7,637 bases of DNA from Methyloceanibacter sp. Its GTDB lineage: Bacteria > Pseudomonadota > Alphaproteobacteria > Rhizobiales > Methyloligellaceae. Numbering within the stretch: position 1 is the stretch's first letter; each line of letters opens with the position of its first letter. The notes beneath the pieces are model-generated. The model was not told where the DNA came from. It saw nothing but the letters and a program-made list of their open reading frames with translations, and did not search any database. Below are positions 1 to 6,129 of this stretch, one piece after another. The stretch spans positions 1 through 7,637 of the forward strand of contig JAENXG010000119.1 of assembly GCA_016649675.1 (NCBI GenBank), given 5' to 3'. Both the position numbers and the translations under genes were made by a program.

Positions 1-682
1 CCCGGGCAAGCGCGCGCCGCTCGACCAGCATGGACCCTCCCGCCGCAGCCGCAGTCTTGGCGGCGCTGCGGTTCACCCAGGCGAAGGGATACAGCATTTG
101 AAAAAAGAAGACGAAGGCAGGAATGAGAGCACGTTCCGCTAAGCTCTCGCAATTGAGCTTCACCATCAGCGAGGTGAGGACGTTGTCGTTGGCCTCGGCT
201 CGCGCAACGAGACGCGCGACGGCACCAGGCGCATAGTCGATATCGGCATCGGTGAGCAGCAAATAGTCGGGTTTCTCTTCGAACGTTTCGGCATGAGCAA
301 TACCCTGATGCATGGCCCAGACTTTGCCAGTCCATGACGGCGGCAACGGCTTGCCGCAGAGAACCTCAATCCCGCGGCTCGCGCGCCCGGCAAGCGATCG
401 GGCGACCTGAGCGGTCCCGTCGCTGCTCTCGTCATCAACGACGACGATGGAAAGTTTGCCCGGATAGTCCTGCGCCGACAGCGACCAGAGGCTCCGCGGC
501 AGCATGGCAGCTTCGTTGCGGGCCGGGATCACCACGACAAGGCTTGGCCAGTCCGCACCAGCCGGCAATGGCTGCTGACTTCGCGCGTCACGCTCGCGGG
601 CAAGCCAGAATCCTCCACGAAACAGAATGAGGTAAAGCCAGATGCCTAGCGCAAGGCAGGCGATGATCAGGGAGGGCGTCAC
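1..682 (-). CDS. hpnB: HpnB, hopanoid-associated family 2 glycosyltransferase (partial, C-terminus missing)
   Basis: This is a membrane-associated glycosyltransferase of the GT2 fold found in hopanoid clusters; the family is thought to act on the hopanoid side chain, though its exact substrate is not settled. The first 227 residues are present and the frame is open to the left edge; full-length members are roughly 380 residues. An N-terminal hydrophobic helix spans about residues 4-22. The nucleotide-sugar fold follows: VVVIPARNEA at 49-58, VVDDESSDGT at 81-90, and the metal-binding DxD in LLLTDADID (D145 and D147). An AAAAGGSMLV segment at 211-220 matches the acceptor-side region of HpnB proteins. 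The GTG start at 682 overlaps the hpnA stop as GTGA, which implies translational coupling and fixes the start. The identification is firm from the motifs plus the hpnA neighbour; only the missing C-terminus limits it. Confidence 0.93.
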   Translation of the reverse strand, partial: MTPSLIIACLALGIWLYLILFRGGFWLARERDARSQQPLPAGADWPSLVVVIPARNEAAMLPRSLWSLSAQDYPGKLSIVVVDDESSDGTAQVARSLAGRASRGIEVLCGKPLPPSWTGKVWAMHQGIAHAETFEEKPDYLLLTDADIDYAPGAVARLVARAEANDNVLTSLMVKLNCESLAERALIPAFVFFFQMLYPFAWVNRSAAKTAAAAGGSMLVERRALAR

Positions 683-1689
683 GACAGGAAGCCCGCATTG
701 CGGAACCAGTCGATAGCGTCGCGGATGCCCTCTTCGGCCGGCCTTGGCCGATAGCCGAGCTCGCTCTCAGCCTTGGCCGAGGTGAAAAACATATAGTGTT
801 TCGACATCCTCAGGCCGTCGAGGGTCACTAACGGCTCGCGCTTGGTGACGCGCGCCATCGCCTCGGCGGCGAAGGCGAGCGGGTAGATCGGCCAGCGCGG
901 CAGGCGGAGGCGCGGCGGCGAGCGGCCCATGAGGCGCGCGATCCTGCCGAGCAGCTCGGCGAGCGTCATGTTCTCCCCACCGAGGATATAACGCTCACCG
1001 ATCCGGCCACATCTCAGCGCCGCAAGATGCCCCGTGGCGACGTCGTCGACATGCACGAGATTGAGGCCGGTATCGACGAAGGCGGGCATGCGGCCGGAGG
1101 CGGCTTCGACCATCATGCGCCCGGTGGGGGTGGGCCGCTGGTCGCGCGGCCCGATTGGTGTCGAGGGATTGACGATGATGGCTGGCAGGCCGTCCTTGAT
1201 CATGCCCTCAACGAGACGCTCGGCCGCGACCTTGCTGCGCTTATAGGCGCCGATCGCTTCGTTCTCGGCCAGCGGCATGGTCTCGTCGGCAGGCTCGCCG
1301 TTATGGCAGGGCATGAGAGTGGCGACGCTCGATGTGTAAACCACGCGCTCGGCGCCAACGGCGCGCGCCGCCTCCATCACGACCCGCGTGCCGTCAATAT
1401 TCGCCCGCCGTATCTCCTCTGGATGCGGCGCCCAAAGCCGATAGTCGGCGGCCACATGAAATACGTAACGCGCGCCCTCCGCTGCGGACAGAACTGCGTC
1501 AGGGTCGCGCATGTCGCCTTCGACAAGCTCGAGGTCGAGACCGTCAAGATTTGAGCGCGGACTCTGCGGGCGTACCAGCGCACGTACGCCAAATCCTGCC
1601 CCCAGAAGAGTTCTGACGACGGCGGATCCGACGAAGCCAGTAGCTCCCGTTATGAAGGCGCAATCGCTGTTCGACACGGACCTCTTCAC
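679..1689 (-). CDS. hpnA: HpnA, hopanoid-associated NAD(P)-dependent sugar epimerase/reductase
   Basis: An extended short-chain dehydrogenase/reductase of 336 residues, the usual length for HpnA, cytoplasmic and linked to modification of the hopanoid side chain. The Rossmann nucleotide-binding motif is TGATGFVGS at 14-22. The catalytic centre is TSS at 119-121 with Y149 and K153 in YKRSK. Family-typical blocks are HVAADYRLW at 78-86 and NPSTPIGPRDQRPTPTG at 174-190. A GTG at 1689 is used; it is the first possible start after an in-frame TAG only about 30 bases upstream. A second GTG at codon 5 is possible, but its AGAGG lies too close to it. The ribosome binding site is weak (AGCGGG). The gene heads an hpn operon and its TGA overlaps the GTG of hpnB. 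Its promoter should lie in the 113-bp gap 1690-1802, or it is read through from the DUF2147 gene. I saw no convincing -35/-10 pair there. Confidence 0.95.
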   Translation of the reverse strand: MKRSVSNSDCAFITGATGFVGSAVVRTLLGAGFGVRALVRPQSPRSNLDGLDLELVEGDMRDPDAVLSAAEGARYVFHVAADYRLWAPHPEEIRRANIDGTRVVMEAARAVGAERVVYTSSVATLMPCHNGEPADETMPLAENEAIGAYKRSKVAAERLVEGMIKDGLPAIIVNPSTPIGPRDQRPTPTGRMMVEAASGRMPAFVDTGLNLVHVDDVATGHLAALRCGRIGERYILGGENMTLAELLGRIARLMGRSPPRLRLPRWPIYPLAFAAEAMARVTKREPLVTLDGLRMSKHYMFFTSAKAESELGYRPRPAEEGIRDAIDWFRNAGFLS

Positions 1690-1802
1690 CCCGCTGGCCC
1701 CGGAGCGAACGTTGCCCTATGGACCGTTCTGCTTGGCATAAGAAGGAGAGGTTAGCAGGTCTCCCGCCCGGCTTGAGCGGAGGATGTTCGCGGCCGACCG
1801 CC

Positions 1803-2282
1803 TCACTCCACACGGTTCCAGGTTTGGCTCCTGCCGAAAATCGACAATCCGATATAGCCGCGAACGGTGAGTTTAGTCCCGTCGGGGCTGAGATGCATGC
1901 TCGCGCTGTAAACCTTGCCGGTCTCCGGATCGAGAATTGTACCTCCGTCGTAGTCCAGACCCGACTGCTTCATTTGCTCGATGAAAACCAGCCCGAGGAG
2001 CGGCTGGTTTTGTTTGTCGCCGGGACATTCTTTACAGATTGGATTGGGGTCGTCACCCGGATCCAGGAACAAGCGCGAGAGCCGCCCCACATACCCGCCC
2101 TGCTTCTCGACTATGGTGACCCAAGCGCCCACCTTCCCATCGTCATCGACTTGTTGCCAGACGCCTGCCGCCGTCGGTGCGCTTATCGTCGCTTGGCTCG
2201 CGGCGGGGGTGCTAAGGGCCGCTTCGATAAGGAGGAGCGCGCCAATGACTTCGAGTGCCAGTGTTGGGAGTCTCTGTTTCAT
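1803..2282 (-). CDS. DUF2147 family secreted protein
   Basis: A small exported protein of 159 residues belonging to the DUF2147 family, whose molecular role is unknown. An N-terminal signal peptide is visible: charged MKQR, hydrophobic ALEVIGALLLIEAAL, then small residues ending near ASQA (about residue 31). The mature part shows the family pattern: GVWQQVDDDGKVGAWVTIVE at 40-59, GGYVGRL at 62-68, a CKEC cysteine pair (C83, C86), QPLLGL at 93-98, YDGGTILDPETGK at 111-123, and the closing RGYIGLSIFGRSQTWNRV at 141-158. The ATG at 2282 is preferred over an in-frame ATG at 2300: it has AGGG about seven bases upstream and gives a clean signal peptide, while 2300 has no ribosome binding site. It lies 113 bp upstream of hpnA on the same strand, and a link to hopanoid synthesis is only positional. 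The CKEC pair could form a disulfide in the periplasm. Confidence 0.92.
   Translation of the reverse strand: MKQRLPTLALEVIGALLLIEAALSTPAASQATISAPTAAGVWQQVDDDGKVGAWVTIVEKQGGYVGRLSRLFLDPGDDPNPICKECPGDKQNQPLLGLVFIEQMKQSGLDYDGGTILDPETGKVYSASMHLSPDGTKLTVRGYIGLSIFGRSQTWNRVE
1984..2011. repeat. 10-bp perfect inverted repeat resembling a bidirectional terminator, inside the DUF2147 gene
   Basis: AAAACCAGCC (1984-1993) and GGCTGGTTTT (2002-2011) are exact reverse complements around an 8-base loop. Read on either strand it is a GC stem ending in four T's; on the plus strand more T's follow (GTTTG). It lies in the codons for the conserved QPLLGL stretch of the DUF2147 protein, so the protein code explains at least part of it. 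The inverted repeat is certain; a role as terminator or attenuator is inference. Confidence 0.5.
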
Positions 2283-2785
2283 AGCGACCCTGCATTGCAT
2301 CCAATACTAGAGCAATCGCTCACACCGATTCTTGCGCCAATTCAGGCGGTGTTATGGACGGCAGTGAACTCCGACACCGCGCCAGAGAGGCACAAGCTGC
2401 GCCGCGGGTCTGATTGCAGGTACAGCCGAATTCGACGGTCATGGCGACGACCAGCGCGAACAATGGAGGAAGGAAATGAAGGAACGCGCCGTACCGCCGC
2501 CCAACTGATTGTCGAATACCAACCGCCTTCAACGTCGCGCTTCGCTCGGTTCCGCTCGTCTTACGATGGGGCCCTCCGCTGCCGCACCAGCCGCAGCACC
2601 ATCTCGCATTATATGCTTATGGCACGAAGCACACCGACTCGATGGTGCTCGGTGACGTCGGCAATTGACTCAAAGCCGACACCCATTGAACTCCTCCCAT
2701 CGACCACGTGCGCCTGTCCCACGCCGTGCGTGGACAAAACCGATCGGACCATTCCGCCAATGCGCGCACGGGAATCAGCCCAGCA
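2283..2785. other. 503-bp intergenic region without a convincing gene
   Basis: This stretch separates the ATP-grasp gene from the DUF2147 gene, both on the minus strand, and should contain the DUF2147 promoter. No reading frame here resembles a protein I recognise. The long plus-strand frame across it runs antisense through the DUF2147 gene and is low-complexity, rich in Arg and Ser. A 70-codon minus-strand frame with a TTG start (2320-2532) has one hydrophobic patch but no ribosome binding site. The two features worth noting are the pair of inverted repeats at 2632-2680 and a 25-codon minus-strand frame (2609-2686) preceded by a strong GGGAGGAG. No clear -35/-10 pair was found upstream of 2282. 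Confidence 0.6.
2632..2680. repeat. Two adjacent inverted repeats (tandem hairpins)
   Basis: CACCGA (2632-2637) pairs with TCGGTG (2649-2654) across an 11-base loop. Two bases later GTCGGC (2657-2662) pairs with GCCGAC (2675-2680) across a 12-base loop. Each stem is a perfect 6 bp. Neither is followed by a T-run, so a terminator is unlikely. The second resembles, from memory, short dispersed GTCGGCTTT-type repeats scattered in intergenic DNA of Bradyrhizobium relatives; that resemblance is unverified. The pairing is certain, the function unknown. Confidence 0.45.
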
Positions 2786-3880
2786 TCACTCTTCGTCTGG
2801 ATAAGATTTCAGGAGACACAGTTCGTCCAAGTAGCGCCTCACCACTTCGCGGAACGCCATCGGCCGGGCACCGCGCGCTCGATTCTCGGCGCCGACCACA
2901 TATAGGTGCTTCCAATGCGTAAGCAGCCCCGCGTACGTCTCGATGATGCTCGTGCGTGGATCCCAGATGTGAGTCGGCTCCCCGCCGGCGCCATTGTACT
3001 CGACGATCGTGAATCCCTCGCCGCGCTTCATCTCTTCGAGGTTGGTATAGCGCACGTCGAAACGGCCTACAAAAAACCCGGGCACCTCTCTCACGATTGT
3101 ATCGAAGACCTGCTCCAACGCCGGGGTGATGTGTGCTGAGCCGTCTTCGAAGGCGGCGCCGCGGACGTGGTTGCCGACCGAGACGATCCGATGGCTCTCC
3201 CCGAATGGGATCACGCGATCGAGATTCTTGCTGTTGCGCTTGAAATAGACCTCCGCCAACGCGCGGGCGCGACAATCCAGGAGGATGAGTTCTCGCAAGG
3301 TCGACGTCCCGTCCCCTATCACTTCGGGGAAGTGCTTGATCGTGAGGGAGAGGATGCGTCCCCGGTCCTCCGACGGCATACGCAGATAGAAGAGGCCCAC
3401 CTCGCCGGGGCCCTCCGCATAACGCTGGATCAAGATGCGCACGCCTTCGGGGAACTTGCCGAGGTGCTCGGCGAGTTCCTGCTCTGTCCGCACTGTCTTG
3501 ACGCCGAATCCGCGTCTGCCTATGTCCGGCTTGGCCACGACCGGAAAGGAAAGCGCCGCCGTCTCCATCGCGCGGGCGGCCTCTTCCAGCATGGAGGGGC
3601 CGGTTCGTATCGTGACGAAGGGGGCAAGATGCGCCCGGCCGACGGGTCCGAGCAGGTTGAAAAGGTCGGCCTTCGATTCCTTCGTCAGGCCGCCCCCTTC
3701 AAGGCCGGGATTGGCCACTGTCGGGAGCGTGATGCCCCGATAGCGGAGCATGAGGTAGAGGGAGTACGGCCCATGAAGCGCATAGATGACAAACTGTGGC
3801 GCTCGTTCCATGAGCGAGAGGGCTTGAGGTTTGGGAGATACCCCACCGCGCCTGAGATGAGGAGCTAGTTGATCCATCAT
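2786..3880 (-). CDS. ATP-grasp domain protein, putative carboxylate-amine ligase
   Basis: A cytoplasmic ATP-grasp enzyme of 364 residues, the superfamily of D-Ala-D-Ala ligase, glutathione synthetase and cyanophycin synthetase, which joins a carboxylate to an amine or thiol through an acyl-phosphate. The ATP-binding lysine is in FPVVAKPDIG (K117), followed by a glycine-rich loop GRRGFG at 121-126 and the hinge ILIQRY at 149-154. The magnesium-binding residues are D275 in GRFDVRY and E294 and N296 in IVEYNGAGGE. IGDGTSTLREL at 188-198 resembles the equivalent segment of cyanophycin and gamma-glutamyl ligases. The N-terminal block around PTVANPGLEGGG (53-64) is not one I can assign to a named family. 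The ATG pair at 3880 is chosen because the frame extended to 4018 would overlap the divergent DedA gene and adds unlike, low-complexity residues. No good ribosome binding site is seen. The substrate is unknown; the fold is secure. Confidence 0.88.
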   Translation of the reverse strand: MMDQLAPHLRRGGVSPKPQALSLMERAPQFVIYALHGPYSLYLMLRYRGITLPTVANPGLEGGGLTKESKADLFNLLGPVGRAHLAPFVTIRTGPSMLEEAARAMETAALSFPVVAKPDIGRRGFGVKTVRTEQELAEHLGKFPEGVRILIQRYAEGPGEVGLFYLRMPSEDRGRILSLTIKHFPEVIGDGTSTLRELILLDCRARALAEVYFKRNSKNLDRVIPFGESHRIVSVGNHVRGAAFEDGSAHITPALEQVFDTIVREVPGFFVGRFDVRYTNLEEMKRGEGFTIVEYNGAGGEPTHIWDPRTSIIETYAGLLTHWKHLYVVGAENRARGARPMAFREVVRRYLDELCLLKSYPDEE

Positions 3881-3972
3881 GACAGGTGTCTCGGGCGAAC
3901 GGCGATCGGCACTTTGTTGAGACTGATGGTCCGTGTAGACGGCACTATCGTCCAACTCTCCGGCGCGATTCG
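3881..3972. promoter_or_regulatory. Divergent promoter region between the ATP-grasp and DedA genes
   Basis: These 92 bp separate two divergently transcribed genes, so promoters in both directions are expected here or just inside the coding ends. Candidate -35 boxes are TTGAGA on the plus strand (around 3916) and TTGGAC on the minus strand (around 3950-3955). Neither has a good -10 box at normal spacing. The call rests on gene arrangement rather than on recognised boxes. Confidence 0.35.
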
Positions 3973-4629
3973 ATGAGCTTCGCCATGTTCCATGACATCG
4001 TCTGCTGTGGAGACGCACAGACTATCAGGCATCTTTTCCCCGCCGCTTGGCCTCTGCCGGCGACTCTCCCCGGAAATCCATGGCTCCTGGTGCTCGCAAT
4101 CATCGCCGGAACGTTCATTCACGAGGACATTGCGACCGTGGCCACCGGCATATTGGTCGCCGACGGTGTCACCAGCGTCGGCGTGGCGCTTCCCGCGCTC
4201 TACATTGGAATCGTAGCCGGCGACCTGGGACTCTACGGGATAGGTCGGCTGGTCGCACTCAATCGCATCTCGAGACGCCTCGCGGGCGGCCGGCGCTTCT
4301 CGACACTTAAGATCTGGCTCGACGAACGACTCGTCGCAGGGGTCCTTATGGTGCGCTTTCTTCCGGGCCTGCGGATGCCGGCTTACACGACCTACGGCTT
4401 CTTCGCCATGCCGTTTCGGTCCTTCCTCGTCTCCGTCATCTTTGCGGCGAGCATCTGGACGACCGGGCTGTTCTACCTCTCGTATGAATTCGGTGCGTTG
4501 ACCGCGGACTGGCTTGGTGTCTTGCGGTGGCCCGTCATCGTCATCGCGGCGATCGTTCCGCTCCTGGCGATCGAACGCATTGTGCGGGGGCGTGTCCCAA
4601 CCGATGTGCAGGATGACGAGCCTTCGTGA
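3973..4629 (+). CDS. DedA/VTT family membrane protein
   Basis: A polytopic inner-membrane protein of 218 residues in the DedA (VTT domain) superfamily; members affect membrane-potential-dependent growth and some recycle lipid carriers such as undecaprenyl phosphate. Hydrophobic segments lie at about 36-64, 69-83, 121-145, 150-171 and 185-201. Family signatures are the acidic pair E51-D52 in a re-entrant-type segment, the GDLGLYGIGRL motif at 83-93, and VRFLPGLRMPAY at 127-138. R128 and R134 match the essential arginine pair of E. coli YqjA and YghB. The ATG at 3973 gives a normal length; the frame is open further upstream, but that extension would overlap the ATP-grasp gene. An ATG at 3985 is an alternative, and neither has a clear ribosome binding site. 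It is the only plus-strand gene, divergent from the ATP-grasp gene and ending 29 bp from the stop of the aminotransferase. The transported lipid or ion cannot be told from sequence. Confidence 0.92.
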   Translation: MSFAMFHDIVCCGDAQTIRHLFPAAWPLPATLPGNPWLLVLAIIAGTFIHEDIATVATGILVADGVTSVGVALPALYIGIVAGDLGLYGIGRLVALNRISRRLAGGRRFSTLKIWLDERLVAGVLMVRFLPGLRMPAYTTYGFFAMPFRSFLVSVIFAASIWTTGLFYLSYEFGALTADWLGVLRWPVIVIAAIVPLLAIERIVRGRVPTDVQDDEPS

Positions 4630-4658
4630 GAAGGCGGAAAGGATGGGCGACCGCGTCA

Positions 4659-5879
4659 TCAGGCGACGGCCATTCGTTGCATCGCATCGACGTGGTGAAG
4701 TGCTGAACGCACGGCTGCTACGATATAGGCAAGGTGTGCTTCCTGCAGCCTGGAGGGCAGCCGCATATCGCATGTGTTCTCGATGGCCTTCTTCGTTCGC
4801 GGCAGGTCGGGCATGTCCTCGCCGAGATAGCGCCAGTTATAGAATGCCCTGGCGTTATCTCTCTCGGCGAAGCCTGCAAGCGGAAGCCCGCTTTTTCGGA
4901 CCTGCGCGATGAAAGTCTGCATCTGCGCGGCGTCATATCCCGGCACCTTGAATTGGATGGAGTCAGGGATGCGCGTCTCATGCGGATACTCCTGCGGGAA
5001 CTCGATACGGTTCGTCGCCGTGAGTTCGCGCTTGAGATAGGCGTACATCTGCCGGTAGCGCCGCCCTTTCTCTTCCAGTAGCCCGATCTGGGGACGCGCG
5101 ACGGCGGCGGTGAGGTTTGTCATACGGGCGTTGCGCGCGGGAAGCCTGCCGGCAAATTCCTCGAACAGGGGACTGCGCGTGAAATGTTTCTTATAATTCA
5201 TCTCGTACGCCCCGGAAAGATACGTCGCCTTGACGATGATTTTGTCGTCGTCGGTCGTGAGTATGCCTCCCTCGCCCGCGTTGATGACCTTGTTGGACTG
5301 GAAGGAAAAACAGCTCGCCTTGCCGAACGAGCCGATCTGCTTGCCTCGCCACCGTGCGCCAAGCGCGTGCGCCGCGTCCTCGATGAGAGTAATGCCGTGT
5401 ACCGCGCAGAGCTGCGCGATCGCATCCATTTCCGAGATATGGCCCCGCATGTGCGACAGGAGCAAGACCTTGGTCTCGGGCGTTATCTTGCGCCGGAGGT
5501 CGTCGATATCCAGCCTGTAGTCCTCATTGCATTCCACCAAGACTGGGATCGCATGTAACACGACAATGGCGCTCGGCACCGCGGTGAAGGTGAAGCCCGG
5601 CACCAGCACCTTGCTCCCCGGCTCTACACCGCAGGCGATGAGTGCCAGTTCGATCGCTGTGGTGCAGGAATTGACCGCGAGCGCATGCCGCACGCCGAGA
5701 TATTCAGCGAAATCGCGTTCGAGCAAGGCGACTTCTGAGTCTTCGGGCTGGCCGTCACTGTATCTGAACAGTCTGCCGGTCCGCATGATGGCTACCGCCC
5801 GCTCAATCCCCTCGGCCGAAACGGGGTCGAGTTGCGTGAAGTCCGCAGGGTCGATCCCTCTTTCCTTCCAGTCATTCAT
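4659..5879 (-). CDS. DegT/DnrJ/EryC1/StrS family PLP-dependent aminotransferase
   Basis: A fold-type I aminotransferase of 406 residues. Family members transfer an amino group, usually from glutamate, to a keto-sugar or similar keto substrate in nucleotide-sugar, antibiotic or envelope pathways. The PLP phosphate-binding segment is NSCTTAIELAL at 70-80, followed by PGFTFTAVPSAI at 94-105. The PLP-ring aspartate is D168 in IEDAAHALGA. The Schiff-base lysine is K197 in SFQSNKVINAGEGG. RMTNLTAAVARPQIGLLEE at 252-270 is the family's dimer-interface block. The usual HLYG-type loop appears as SHMRGHISEMDAI at 142-154, a variant that may reflect an unusual substrate. The ATG at 5879 gives a full-length N-terminus; no clear ribosome binding site lies upstream. 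It converges on the DedA gene with 29 bp between the stops and no terminator seen. Pairing with the ATP-grasp gene suggests a shared pathway, but the substrate is unknown. Confidence 0.94.
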   Translation of the reverse strand: MNDWKERGIDPADFTQLDPVSAEGIERAVAIMRTGRLFRYSDGQPEDSEVALLERDFAEYLGVRHALAVNSCTTAIELALIACGVEPGSKVLVPGFTFTAVPSAIVVLHAIPVLVECNEDYRLDIDDLRRKITPETKVLLLSHMRGHISEMDAIAQLCAVHGITLIEDAAHALGARWRGKQIGSFGKASCFSFQSNKVINAGEGGILTTDDDKIIVKATYLSGAYEMNYKKHFTRSPLFEEFAGRLPARNARMTNLTAAVARPQIGLLEEKGRRYRQMYAYLKRELTATNRIEFPQEYPHETRIPDSIQFKVPGYDAAQMQTFIAQVRKSGLPLAGFAERDNARAFYNWRYLGEDMPDLPRTKKAIENTCDMRLPSRLQEAHLAYIVAAVRSALHHVDAMQRMAVA

Positions 5880-5969
5880 GGCGACTGTATAGCGCAGGGT
5901 TCAGCCCCGACGGCAAGCGCATCGTCACTGCGTCTTGGGTGGCGGCGTTCCTCGATCCCGGGCCGCCGG

Positions 5970-6063
5970 CCTCCGCATGGCCTCGGAGGTGATAGCAGAC
6001 CCGCGCTTCCGCGGGTACGCGGCGCAGTAAGGAGGGCGCTCGCGACTCCGGGTCTTACCCGGA
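5970..6063. repeat. Cluster of three GC-rich inverted repeats in the 250-bp gap upstream of the aminotransferase
   Basis: Three perfect stems follow one another. CCTCCG (5970-5975) pairs with CGGAGG (5984-5989). ACCCGCG (5999-6005) pairs with CGCGGGT (6010-6016) around a CTTC loop. TCCGGGT (6047-6053) pairs with ACCCGGA (6057-6063) around CTT. The third lies 67 bp past the stop of the adenylyl cyclase on its coding strand and could end or stabilise that transcript, but no T-run follows on either strand. The gap 5880-6129 contains no supported gene and must also hold the aminotransferase promoter, unless that gene is read through from the cyclase. Confidence 0.45.
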
Positions 6064-6129
6064 CCAAAGCCATTGGTGCTGTCGTACGGCTCATTGATCG
6101 CGCGCTGCTCCGCTTGCGCCGGACGGCTT

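Noticed and set aside
2320..2532. 70-codon minus-strand frame with a hydrophobic stretch and cysteines
   Set aside because: TTG start, no ribosome binding site, no recognisable lipobox or family, and random-looking composition in the second half.
1719..2804. Open frame of 361 codons on the plus strand
   Set aside because: It runs antisense through the DUF2147 gene and across the gap, is rich in Arg and Ser, and shows no domain or ribosome binding site.
3881..4018. N-terminal extension of the ATP-grasp protein to an ATG at 4018
   Set aside because: The added 46 residues are low-complexity and would overlap the start of the divergent DedA gene; the ATG pair at 3880 is more likely.
3877..4773. 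Open frame of 298 codons on the minus strand opposite the DedA gene
   Set aside because: Highly charged sequence without motifs; the DedA frame on the other strand has the family signatures and membrane segments.
5999..6063. Possible SRP RNA, tmRNA, RNase P RNA or tRNA in the hairpin cluster
   Set aside because: None of the conserved sequence motifs of these RNAs could be found, and no cloverleaf can be drawn.
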